The notes beneath the pieces are model-generated. The model ran no database searches. It saw only the letters and a program-made list of their open reading frames with translations, and was not told where the DNA came from. The translations under genes were made by a program, and so were the position numbers. Shown here piece after piece: positions 1-7,102 of a DNA stretch of 24,182 bases. Source of the stretch: an uncultured Saprospiraceae bacterium (GTDB lineage: Bacteria; Bacteroidota; Bacteroidia; Chitinophagales; Saprospiraceae); assembly GCA_937973565.1 (NCBI GenBank), contig CALJKQ010000217.1, positions 1-24,182 on the forward strand, written 5' to 3'. The stretch's first letter is position 1; each line of letters opens with the position of its first letter.

Positions 1-1342
1 CGCCGACCGATTTGACCGGCAGGAACACGGCAAAGGCCTGGCTGGTCTTGTCGTACAGGTCAGCCTTGCGCAGTTCATCGATGAAGATGGCGTCGGCGCG
101 GGCGAGCAGATCGGCATACTCGGGTTTCACCTCGCCGAGGATGCGCACGCCGAGCCCCGGCCCCGGGAACGGATGGCGATAGACCATCTCGCGCGGCAGG
201 CCGAGTTCGACGCCAATGCGCCGCACCTCGTCCTTGAACAGTTCGCGCAGCGGCTCGACCAGCTTCAGGTGCATGCGTTCGGGCAGGCCACCGACGTTGT
301 GGTGCGACTTGATGACATGCGCCTTTCCGGTCGCCGAACCGGCGGACTCGATGACATCCGGGTAAATTGTGCCTTGGCCCAGCCAATCGATGCCTTGCAA
401 TTTTTGAGCCTCTCTTTGGAATACCTCAATGAATACCCTGCCAATAATTTTGCGTTTGGTTTCCGGGTCATCTATGCCCTCGAGTTCATTCAGAAAATCG
501 TTGGATGCATCTACACCCACGATGTTGAAACCCATATTGCGATAAGAATGTAAAACCGATTGAAATTCATTTTTGCGCAGCAGACCATTATCCAGAAAAA
601 CACACGTAAGTTGATCTCCGATTGCTTTATGAATGAGACTTGCTGCCACGGTTGAATCTACCCCACCGGAGAGACCCATTAAAACTTTACCATTGCCAAC
701 TTTGGTTTTAATGGCATTGACTGTTTCTTCGATAAAAGAAGCCGGTGTCCAATCGCCTTTGCATCCTGCAATGTTGATCACAAAGTTCCTGAGCATTTCC
801 ATTCCTTCCACAGAATGGGTAACCTCCGGATGAAACTGAAGGCAATAATAGGGTGCTCCAATACTACCTTCTTTAGCCCGATACGCAGCCACCGGTATAC
901 CCTCAGTGGTTGCAATCGCTTCAAATATAGACGGAAGTTCTTCTATCGAGTCACCATGCGACATCCAAACCTGGGAAGAAGAGGACACTCCCTGAAAGAT
1001 GGGGTCGTTGGCGTCTGTGATCTGGAGAACTGCTTTACCATATTCCCTTTTGAGGGTCTTGGAAACACGACCACCCATCTGGTGCGCTGTGAGCTGGGCA
1101 CCATAACAAATACCCAACACCGGCAATTTACCGGCAAAAAGTTTTAGGTCGGTATAAAGTGCATTGGCATCCAGCACAGAAAAAGGGCTTCCCGATAAAA
1201 TTATGCCCTTGGATTGAAGAAAGTCGCTGGGAGGAGCATTGTAAGGAAAGATTTCACAAAATACGTGTAATTCCCTCAATCTTCTGGCTATCAGCTGCGT
1301 GTATTGGGAGCCAAAATCGAGGATAATAATTCTTTCCTTCAT
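1..1342 (-). CDS. guaA: GMP synthase (glutamine-hydrolysing), 3' end beyond window; hybrid sequence
   Basis: GuaA makes GMP from XMP, ATP and glutamine in the cytoplasm. I translated the minus strand from ATG 1342-1340; 447 codons are visible with no stop, so the C-terminus lies off the left edge. Seen: class I glutamine amidotransferase domain with nucleophile Cys79 in GICYGAQ and the QFHPEVTHS histidine/glutamate segment, then the ATP-pyrophosphatase P-loop SGGVDS at residues 225-230, GQGTIYPDVIES near residues 322-333, and HPFPGPGLGVRILGE. Oddity: bases 1-360 are about 65% GC (235 of 360 counted), while 361-600 are about 42%. The part after residue ~327 reads like a proteobacterial GuaA (GSATGKAHVIKSHHN, then LRKADLYDKTSQAF) and not the shorter Bacteroidota form. 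The frame is unbroken. Family assignment is certain; whether the molecule is real is not. Confidence 0.93.
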   Translation of the reverse strand, partial: MKERIIILDFGSQYTQLIARRLRELHVFCEIFPYNAPPSDFLQSKGIILSGSPFSVLDANALYTDLKLFAGKLPVLGICYGAQLTAHQMGGRVSKTLKREYGKAVLQITDANDPIFQGVSSSSQVWMSHGDSIEELPSIFEAIATTEGIPVAAYRAKEGSIGAPYYCLQFHPEVTHSVEGMEMLRNFVINIAGCKGDWTPASFIEETVNAIKTKVGNGKVLMGLSGGVDSTVAASLIHKAIGDQLTCVFLDNGLLRKNEFQSVLHSYRNMGFNIVGVDASNDFLNELEGIDDPETKRKIIGRVFIEVFQREAQKLQGIDWLGQGTIYPDVIESAGSATGKAHVIKSHHNVGGLPERMHLKLVEPLRELFKDEVRRIGVELGLPREMVYRHPFPGPGLGVRILGEVKPEYADLLARADAIFIDELRKADLYDKTSQAFAVFLPVKSVG

Positions 1343-1363
1343 TTTACTGCTTTGAATGAGGCG

Positions 1364-1371
1364 CAAAGATA
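1364..1371 (-). promoter_or_regulatory. Bacteroidota-type -7 element for guaA
   Basis: On the minus strand the sequence reads TATCTTTG, an exact match to the TAnnTTTG -7 consensus, about 21 bases upstream of the guaA ATG. There is no clean TTTG at -33; only T-rich sequence lies at the expected distance. The leader would be very short. Confidence 0.55.
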
Positions 1372-1639
1372 AGCCATATCCCCAAGAATCAGAAAAAAGC
1401 AGCCATGAGACTTGGAAGGAAGGGGCAATGTATGGATTTGAGACCGAAATCACCAAAGATCAGAGTTAACACCAGAACCAACATTTGTTTTAAAAATTGT
1501 AACAATAAAAAAATATGATTTGCAGATATCCTCAGATCGGTCAATAAGCGGGAAATCAGACTGCTGCTTACTGAATTATTTTAGCCTTTAGCAGGCAAAG
1601 ACAGCCCATTCATATTTATTAGATTTAGCAGGAAATCAG

Positions 1640-1647
1640 TAGTTTTG
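1640..1647 (+). promoter_or_regulatory. Bacteroidota-type -7 element for lpd
   Basis: TAGTTTTG matches TAnnTTTG exactly and ends 20 bases before the lpd ATG. A weak -33 candidate, TTTA at 1615-1618, sits 21 bases upstream. The match is good, the -33 box is poor. Confidence 0.5.
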
Positions 1648-1667
1648 CGCCCACATAATACTACAGC

Positions 1668-3065
1668 ATGAATTTTGACATCATCATCATTGGAAGTGGC
1701 CCCGGGGGCTACGTAGCAGCGATCAGAGCATCTCAACTGGGTAAAAAAGTAGCCGTTGTAGAAAGAGAATCTCTGGGAGGCATTTGTTTGAACTGGGGAT
1801 GTATACCCACAAAAGCATTGCTCAAAAGTGCTCAGGTTTTCAACTACATCAACCATGCAGAGGATTATGGCATTTCAGTGGGCAACCCTAAACCTGATTT
1901 TGATGCCATGATCAAAAGGAGTCGCGGCGTAGCAGAAGGAATGAGCAAAGGCGTTCAGTTTTTGATGAAAAAGAATAAAATTACCGTTATCAATGGCACA
2001 GCAACTTTAGCCAGGGGTAAAAAAGTAGTTGTTACCGATGCCGAAGGTAAAAAGGCAGAGTATGCTGCAGATCACATAATCATAGCCACCGGCAGCAGGG
2101 CAAAACAGCTTCCCAATTTACCGATCGACGGCAAAAAAATCATCGGGTACAGAGAAGCTATGTCATTGCCGAGCCAGCCTGCCAGAATGGTAGTTGTCGG
2201 AGCCGGAGCCATAGGTGTGGAGTTTGCCTATTTCTATCATTCAATAGGCACGGAGGTTACAGTAGTAGAGTTTTTGGAACAAGGCTTGTTACCCCGCGAA
2301 GACGCAGAAGTATCCAAGGAATTGGCTAAGGTATTCAACAAATCGGGAATAAAAGTTATGGCCAACACCTCGGTAGAAAAAGTAGATACATCCGGTGAAA
2401 AATGCAAGGTTACTGTAAAAAGCAGAAAAGACGGAAAAGAAGAAGTGATCGAATGTGACGTAGTATTAAGCTCTGCCGGAGTAAGTCCCAACACTGAAAA
2501 CATCGGTCTTGAACTATTGGGTATTGAAACCGACCGAGGTTTGATTAAAGTAGATGCGTTTTACAGAACCAATGTTGCAGGTATTTATGCCATTGGCGAT
2601 GTCATTCCAACGCAGGCTTTGGCCCACGTAGCCAGTGCTGAGGGTATTTCTTGTGTAGAAAAAATTGCAGGAATGCACGTTGATCCGATTGATTACAACA
2701 ACATACCCTCCTGTACCTATTGTGCACCTGAAGTGGCCAGTGTGGGATATACAGAAGCGGCGGCCAAAGAAGCCGGATATGAAGTAAAAGTGGGCAAGTT
2801 TCCTTTTTCAGCATCAGGCAAAGCAAGTGCCGCCGGAGCCAAAGAAGGTTTTGTAAAAGTAATTTACGATGCCAAGTATGGTGAATTGTTGGGAGCTCAT
2901 ATGATTGGCATGAATGTAACTGAGATGATTGCTGAAATAGTAGCAGCCAGAAAACTGGAGACTACCGGTCATGAAATACTCAAAGCTGTGCACCCACATC
3001 CGACAATGAGTGAGGCCGTAATGGAGGCAACTGCTGCTGCCTATGACGAAGTAATACATTTGTAA
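1668..3065 (+). CDS. lpd: Dihydrolipoyl dehydrogenase
   Basis: E3 flavoprotein of the 2-oxoacid dehydrogenase and glycine-cleavage complexes: it reoxidises dihydrolipoamide with NAD+. The 465-residue length is normal for the family. Seen: N-terminal FAD-binding GSGPGG at residues 9-14, redox disulfide Cys40/Cys45 in GGICLNWGCIPTK, a second dinucleotide-binding motif GAGAIGVEFA for NAD, AIGD before the interface domain, and the C-terminal HPHPTMSE with His444/Glu449 as the catalytic base pair. The ATG start leaves only four residues before the first beta strand, as expected. No E1/E2 genes are adjacent, so it probably serves several complexes encoded elsewhere. The gene stands alone with its own promoter; its stop codon lies beside the -33 box of the tRNA promoter downstream. 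Confidence 0.97.
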   Translation: MNFDIIIIGSGPGGYVAAIRASQLGKKVAVVERESLGGICLNWGCIPTKALLKSAQVFNYINHAEDYGISVGNPKPDFDAMIKRSRGVAEGMSKGVQFLMKKNKITVINGTATLARGKKVVVTDAEGKKAEYAADHIIIATGSRAKQLPNLPIDGKKIIGYREAMSLPSQPARMVVVGAGAIGVEFAYFYHSIGTEVTVVEFLEQGLLPREDAEVSKELAKVFNKSGIKVMANTSVEKVDTSGEKCKVTVKSRKDGKEEVIECDVVLSSAGVSPNTENIGLELLGIETDRGLIKVDAFYRTNVAGIYAIGDVIPTQALAHVASAEGISCVEKIAGMHVDPIDYNNIPSCTYCAPEVASVGYTEAAAKEAGYEVKVGKFPFSASGKASAAGAKEGFVKVIYDAKYGELLGAHMIGMNVTEMIAEIVAARKLETTGHEILKAVHPHPTMSEAVMEATAAAYDEVIHL

Positions 3066-3089
3066 ATAAAAAAAAACATCTTATATTTG
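3059..3089 (+). promoter_or_regulatory. Full Bacteroidota promoter for tRNA-Ala
   Basis: TTTG at 3059-3062 (-33), a 19-base spacer, then TATATTTG at 3082-3089 (-7): an exact match to the TTTG-N19-TAnnTTTG pattern. Transcription would start near 3096, about 10 bases before the tRNA. The -33 box overlaps the final codons of lpd. Confidence 0.75.
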
Positions 3090-3106
3090 CCGACCATCTG
3101 GCAAAT
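3085..3106 (+). repeat. Inverted repeat abutting the tRNA 5' end
   Basis: ATTTGCC (3085-3091) and GGCAAAT (3100-3106) form a perfect 7-bp inverted repeat around an 8-base loop. The left arm overlaps the -7 element; the right arm ends exactly one base before tRNA nucleotide 1. Only part of it would be in the transcript, so it could be a DNA operator and not an RNA hairpin. Confidence 0.6.
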
Positions 3107-3180
3107 GGGGAATTAGCTCAGTTGGCTAGAGCGCTACGCTGGCAGCGTAGAGGTCACCGGTTCGAGCCCGGTATTCTCCA
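3107..3180 (+). tRNA. tRNA-Ala, anticodon GGC
   Basis: Complete cloverleaf read by hand. The acceptor stem GGGGAAT (3107-3113) pairs with ATTCTCC (3173-3179), including the G3:U70 wobble pair that identifies alanine tRNAs, with discriminator A at 3180. The D stem is GCTC/GAGC, the anticodon stem CTACG/CGTAG holds loop CTGGCAG with anticodon GGC at 3141-3143, and the T arm is ACCGG-TTCGAGC-CCGGT. It decodes GCC and GCU. The full CCA end is not encoded. It stands alone between lpd and a terminator. Confidence 0.97.
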
Positions 3181-3181
3181 C

Positions 3182-3215
3182 AAAAAAAAAGGCAGTCCTT
3201 CCGGCTGCCTTTTTT
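3182..3215. terminator. Bidirectional intrinsic terminator
   Basis: A-run 3182-3190, stem GGCAG (3191-3195) with CTGCC (3205-3209), optionally extended inside by CC/GG, then T-run 3210-3215. The A-run and T-run make it usable in both directions: for the tRNA on the plus strand and for the small exported-protein gene that ends at 3231 on the minus strand. Confidence 0.85.
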
Positions 3216-3230
3216 ATTTTACTGAAATCG

Positions 3231-3623
3231 TTATTTTTTTCCAAAAACCAACACATTGGCTTTACCCTTCATAACGCCTTTAGTATCGTACAGAAAGCTG
3301 ATTCTATCAATTCTTCTTCTGTTGCCGGGTAGGTCAATTACTCTGCTTTCTTCCCCTTGTTTGAAATTTTTTCGAATGGCCACGTTGAATTTTTCACCGT
3401 TTTCAAAATAAATATCCATATCCATCATATCCAGGCCTGCATCGGTAACTTTGATTTTAATGGCTTTAAATATGTCATTTCCTGTGACCTTCAACACATC
3501 GCGATCCGGTCCATAGTTGGCTTCTTTTTGGCCAATCAAAACCCATTTTGAGTACATGGTAAAAGCACTGCCTGTTAAAAAAACGGCTACCAGTGCCATA
3601 AATACGATTGATTTGGTTTTCAT
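3231..3623 (-). CDS. Small exported protein of unknown function, 130 aa
   Basis: I do not recognise a named function. The N-terminus MKTKSIVFMALVAVFLTGSA is a classical Sec signal peptide, with cleavage expected near residues 20-23. The mature part starts YSKWVLIGQKEANYGPDRD, followed by alternating hydrophobic and polar strands and the motif SRVIDLPGNRRRIDRISFLYD around residues 93-113, which suggests a small all-beta periplasmic domain. The pattern 'WvLlG..e...g.DrDvI.V', then 'R.iDLpG..R.I..i.F.Y', looks like a conserved domain of unknown function that I recall from several Gram-negative phyla, but I cannot name it safely. The gene is monocistronic and converges on the tRNA terminator. The start ATG 3623-3621 is fixed by the signal peptide. 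Confidence 0.85.
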   Translation of the reverse strand: MKTKSIVFMALVAVFLTGSAFTMYSKWVLIGQKEANYGPDRDVLKVTGNDIFKAIKIKVTDAGLDMMDMDIYFENGEKFNVAIRKNFKQGEESRVIDLPGNRRRIDRISFLYDTKGVMKGKANVLVFGKK

Positions 3624-3789
3624 ACTATAAATTTTTAATTGTTTGCAAATTTGACCTTTTGACGCGGCGGTGACGATTAGGTTTATTTTGCTCTGCCACG
3701 TTAATATTTTTTTAACCTTTTGAGGTGAGTTATCGCTTAATTATTACTAAAATTGCAATATTCGCAAAATAACGAAATTTTATTTTGAC

Positions 3790-4494
3790 ATGAAAAAAAT
3801 CTGCACGTTTCTTTTTTTGGTCTTTTTGGCCACTACAGGTAAATCACAACTCACCTTTTCACCCGACACAGGATGTATCCATATAGATACCCTGGGTGTT
3901 ATAGACACACTCAAATTTACCATCACTAATAATGGTACGGCAGAGGAACTGTTCTTTTGGAAACTGGATGTAGGAAAAAATTTCCCGGCCCAATGGAAAA
4001 CCCAAATATGCGACTTTAATCTATGTTATGCTTACAATGCCAAACAACAATCTCCCAATCAACCCAATCGCTTGAAAGCAGGAGAGACCAATAAATCTTT
4101 TTCATTTTATCTGATTGACAGCTTCAATTTTACTTTTCTTGACACAGTTTTCATCAATATTTACAAAGACAAAACCTTTACGCAATTAATCAAAACGATA
4201 CCCATCATCATTGGAGGTTGTTACCAAACCAGCACTACCTCAGACCAGGGGTATTTTTCGTTTTCAGTTTATCCCAATCCGACCAACAACGGTAAATTCA
4301 GAATTTTGACAGATGCAGATTACGAAGATGTATGGGTGCGGGATGTAACCGGTAAAATAGTAGGTAAATTCAGGAAAAATCCTTCAAATGATTACGATGT
4401 TGGATTGCTGACGAAAGGCTTGTACATCGTGCAACTTCTCAACTCGGAAGGAAGTGCTTTGCCGGGAGCTTCTCAAAAACTCGTTGTTGAATAA
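3790..4494 (+). CDS. Secreted protein with type IX secretion C-terminal sorting domain
   Basis: The 234-residue protein has a Sec signal peptide (MKKICTFLFLVFLATTGKSQ, cleavage near residue 19-20). A middle region (about 21-145) reads like an Ig-like or cell-surface beta domain (LKFTITNNGTAEELFFW and following strands, four Cys between residues 29 and 144). A C-terminal domain (about 158-234) has the hallmarks of a type A T9SS sorting signal: VYPNPTNNGKFRI, then VWVRDVTGKIVGKF, then GLLTKGLYIVQLLN. Such domains direct passage through the type IX secretion system of Bacteroidota and are then cleaved. The substrate or partner of the middle domain is unknown. It is convergent with the MATE gene, 5 bases apart. 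A weak -7-like TAAAATTG lies at 3748-3755. Confidence 0.88.
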   Translation: MKKICTFLFLVFLATTGKSQLTFSPDTGCIHIDTLGVIDTLKFTITNNGTAEELFFWKLDVGKNFPAQWKTQICDFNLCYAYNAKQQSPNQPNRLKAGETNKSFSFYLIDSFNFTFLDTVFINIYKDKTFTQLIKTIPIIIGGCYQTSTTSDQGYFSFSVYPNPTNNGKFRILTDADYEDVWVRDVTGKIVGKFRKNPSNDYDVGLLTKGLYIVQLLNSEGSALPGASQKLVVE

Positions 4495-4499
4495 TCTGC

Positions 4500-5849
4500 T
4501 TATGAAGGAAAGGCATTTTTTCTTTGCCAGTTTCTGACGTAGAAAAACGACATCAGAAACATTACTGTCCAATAAACCCATTCGCTCATCCAGGCTACAG
4601 AAACTGAGGAATGCCGGATTTCGATTACGTAGTAAACATAGATCAGGTAAGCGATGATGCTGATTAATTCTGTAATCAATACGTATTTGGTATTACCGGT
4701 TGCTACCACAGCATTTAGCCATATTACACCAATGGTCAACATCAGCATAGCAGAAGTCACAACCCGCAACAGGGAAGTACCAACGGCTGCAAACTCTTGT
4801 TGCTGTCCGTAAAGTGCAAAAACAGTTTGTGGAATTAAATTGACCAGGATAATAAAAAACAACATTCCAGTGGCACTGATCAGCATGATTCTTTTAAGAA
4901 CCGGCAAGAAATCATAGTTCTTCCCCTGCCCAAGAACATTGGATAAAATGGTATTGGTAGTAGCGCCAAATGCCCATGAAAAAACACCACTGATACCAAA
5001 TAAATTGCGCATAGCCTGGGAGGCAGCCTGCTCTGCATAATTGTAATTGCGGTTAATAAGTACATAGAAAATCCACCAGGCAATGATACTAAAGGCATAC
5101 TGTGCCATCAAGGGAGAAGCCTGGATAAAAACTGACTTTAACAATTGACTGCTGTACTTAAATATATTTGGCACATCGTATTTGATGCTGAATTTTTTAT
5201 AAACAATCAGAAAGCCCACAGAAGCAAAGCCCAGGATTTCAGATATAACAGAAGCGTAGGCTGCTCCATTGAAACCCATGGGTTCCAGCCCCCAACCACC
5301 GAAAATGAACCAATAATCCAGCACGATATTGGCCACGCTCTCAATAATGGAAGCAAATAGCAGCCACCGGGTTTCCTGAATACAAATGATATAAGAATTG
5401 GACAACTGGTAACCAAAAAGAAAAATAAGACCAAATATCCTGATATTCATAAAGTGACTGACCGCACTTGCATCGGTTTGAGAAACGCCCATTGACGTCA
5501 TTAATGGGTAAAGGCTAAAAAAGGTAATGACTATACCCAAAAGAGCAAGCATCGCTGCAACCAGGTAGCCATGTCGTAAAGTATTGACGATATTGAAGCG
5601 ATTGTTTTCTCCCGCCTGCCTGGAGATCATAGATAGAATAGCATTACTCAGGCCATATCCCATGGCCGCAAAAATGAGATAATAGACCCCTGATAATGCT
5701 GCATAAGCCAACTCTGTAGTACCCAAATGTCCGAGAAAAATAGCATTGAACAGAAAATTGAGTTCAGGCACCAGACGAGCAAGGCTGATGGGCAGGGTCA
5801 AAAGAATTATGCCCTTTACTGAGGTATCGGCTTTGAGGCTCTCTGTCAT
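4500..5849 (-). CDS. MATE family multidrug/metabolite exporter
   Basis: The 449-residue, strongly hydrophobic protein has the two-bundle layout of MATE transporters. The start VKGIILLTLPISLARLVPEL, then FLFNAIFLGHLGTTELAYAA, resembles the first two helices of the family, and LNAVVATGNTKYVL sits in the second half. About 12 membrane segments are expected. MATE proteins export organic cations, drugs or metabolites using Na+ or H+ gradients; the substrate cannot be read here. Its ATG overlaps the hemF stop by four bases (ATGA, 5846-5849), so translation is probably coupled. It is the last gene of a minus-strand cluster, which makes export of a heme-pathway compound a possible but unproven role. 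Confidence 0.9.
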   Translation of the reverse strand: MTESLKADTSVKGIILLTLPISLARLVPELNFLFNAIFLGHLGTTELAYAALSGVYYLIFAAMGYGLSNAILSMISRQAGENNRFNIVNTLRHGYLVAAMLALLGIVITFFSLYPLMTSMGVSQTDASAVSHFMNIRIFGLIFLFGYQLSNSYIICIQETRWLLFASIIESVANIVLDYWFIFGGWGLEPMGFNGAAYASVISEILGFASVGFLIVYKKFSIKYDVPNIFKYSSQLLKSVFIQASPLMAQYAFSIIAWWIFYVLINRNYNYAEQAASQAMRNLFGISGVFSWAFGATTNTILSNVLGQGKNYDFLPVLKRIMLISATGMLFFIILVNLIPQTVFALYGQQQEFAAVGTSLLRVVTSAMLMLTIGVIWLNAVVATGNTKYVLITELISIIAYLIYVYYVIEIRHSSVSVAWMSEWVYWTVMFLMSFFYVRNWQRKNAFPS

Positions 5850-6742
5850 GACTGATGAGCGTTGATCCAGTCAATGTCCTTTTTGAGTAAGGCCAGGGTT
5901 TCTGCCTCCGGACTTCCCATTGGTGGCTTATAGTTGTACAACCATCTAGCATCCTTAGGGAGGCTCATCAAAATAGACTCCGTTCTGCCATCGGTCTCCA
6001 GGCCAAAACGAGTACCTCTGTCCCAGGCAAGATTGAATTCCACATAACGACCTCTTCGTAACAGCTGCCAGTTTTTGTTTGCATCTGTAAACTCTTTCTC
6101 AAAATTATGGATGAAAAGATCATGGTAGCAGGGCACAAAGGTCCGGCCAAGCTGTAAAACAAACAGAAGACCACTTTCGAAACTTATTTCCGGCTGCGTG
6201 AGCCGATCAAAAAAAACACCACCTATACCCCGGGTTTCTTTGCGGTGTTTGATATAGAAATAATCATCCGCCCATTTTTTGAACCTTGGATAAAAATCAG
6301 GCTGAAATTCATCACACACCGCTTTGAGTTTCAGATGGAAGCCGGCAGCATCGCTCTTGGATATGTAATGCGGACTGGCATCGATTCCTCCACCAAACCA
6401 CCATTCAGCACCTGCCTCGAAATACCGGATGTTCATGTGTATAATAGGAACCCATGGATTTGAAGGATGCAAAACAATTGATACGCCGGTGGCAAAAAAA
6501 ATGCTGGCCGGTATGCCCAAAGACCTGGAAGCTTCCTGACTGAGTTCACCATAAACTTCAGAAAAATTGACGCCCCCTTTTTCAATATTTTTTCCTTCAA
6601 TGATCCTTGTTCTGCCTCCACCTCCACCCGGTCTGTCCCAGCCATCTTCCATGAAACCGGCCGTACCATCCAAACCTTCAAGTGCACTGCAAATGTCATC
6701 CTGTAAGCTTTTAAAGGCGGTGGTAATGGTATGCTTATTCAT
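5846..6742 (-). CDS. hemF: Coproporphyrinogen III oxidase, oxygen-dependent
   Basis: HemF oxidatively decarboxylates coproporphyrinogen III to protoporphyrinogen IX with O2, late in heme synthesis; it is cytoplasmic. The 298-residue length is normal. Seen: FMEDGWDRPGGGGGRTRII near residue 30, FFATGVSIVLHPSNPWVP at 82-99, HMNIRYFE with His102 and Arg106, WWFGGGIDASPHY at 114-126, RGIGGVFFDRL at 171-181 and VEFNLAWDRGTRFGL. WWFGGGIDASPHY departs slightly from the commoner GGG-DLTPYY form but keeps the aspartate. The gene overlaps the upstream ArsC-like gene by 8 bases and the downstream MATE gene by 4, so it sits in the middle of an operon. Confidence 0.97.
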   Translation of the reverse strand: MNKHTITTAFKSLQDDICSALEGLDGTAGFMEDGWDRPGGGGGRTRIIEGKNIEKGGVNFSEVYGELSQEASRSLGIPASIFFATGVSIVLHPSNPWVPIIHMNIRYFEAGAEWWFGGGIDASPHYISKSDAAGFHLKLKAVCDEFQPDFYPRFKKWADDYFYIKHRKETRGIGGVFFDRLTQPEISFESGLLFVLQLGRTFVPCYHDLFIHNFEKEFTDANKNWQLLRRGRYVEFNLAWDRGTRFGLETDGRTESILMSLPKDARWLYNYKPPMGSPEAETLALLKKDIDWINAHQS

Positions 6743-7088
6743 CCATGGATGCTTTAAGTTGGGCCATTGCTTCCTTTGTAGCCCCTGCTGTAAAGGTCTT
6801 ATCTATGATAACAAGCGGTCTTCTCAAAAAAGTATATTCTTCCAGAATCAGGCTTCTCATTTCCTTTTCAGACAGTGATTTTTTATTCAATCCCAAGGTT
6901 CTGTATTTAATGGCTTTTTTACTAAACAACGCTTCGTATGATCCCAGCTTTTTTGCGGCTTTATCCAAATCTTTGGCATCAATACCCTGGCTTTTAATGT
7001 CAATGACTTCTACATCAGAAGGTGGATTCAACTCTTTAATAAACTTGCGACAAGTATCGCATGTACTAAGTGCATAAATTTTTTTCAT
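6735..7088 (-). CDS. ArsC/Spx-family thioredoxin-fold protein
   Basis: The 117-residue protein begins with a short beta strand followed by TCDTCRK, placing Cys10 and Cys13 in a CxxC motif. FLRRPLVI at about residues 88-95 is the second ArsC-family signature (strand with the conserved Arg-Pro). ArsC-type reductases usually have a single N-terminal Cys; the CxxC form resembles Spx and YffB-like proteins, so a general thiol redox role is as likely as arsenate reduction. No arsB or arsR is nearby. The gene ends 8 bases inside hemF and starts 14 bases after the glycosyltransferase, so it is operonic. I therefore do not assign arsC. Confidence 0.85.
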   Translation of the reverse strand: MKKIYALSTCDTCRKFIKELNPPSDVEVIDIKSQGIDAKDLDKAAKKLGSYEALFSKKAIKYRTLGLNKKSLSEKEMRSLILEEYTFLRRPLVIIDKTFTAGATKEAMAQLKASMDE

Positions 7089-7102
7089 CTCTAAAAAACA
7101 AT

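Larger units (their letters stand above)
1343..1667. other. Divergent intergenic region between guaA and lpd
   Basis: This 325-base spacer holds the two divergent promoter elements annotated separately (guaA, minus; lpd, plus). It also has a small palindrome ATTGT-A-ACAAT at 1496-1506 and a 9-base direct repeat TTTAGCAGG at 1587-1595 and 1624-1632, just upstream of the lpd -7 element. I see no convincing gene here; an open frame antisense to the start of lpd is not supported. Confidence 0.6.

Noticed and set aside
75..386. Arginine-rich minus-strand ORF of 103 codons in the high-GC part
   Set aside because: It is an alternative frame of guaA; its composition is typical of an out-of-frame GC-rich reading.
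173..553. Plus-strand ORF of 126 codons over guaA
   Set aside because: It lies antisense to the unmistakable guaA reading frame and has no family-like sequence.
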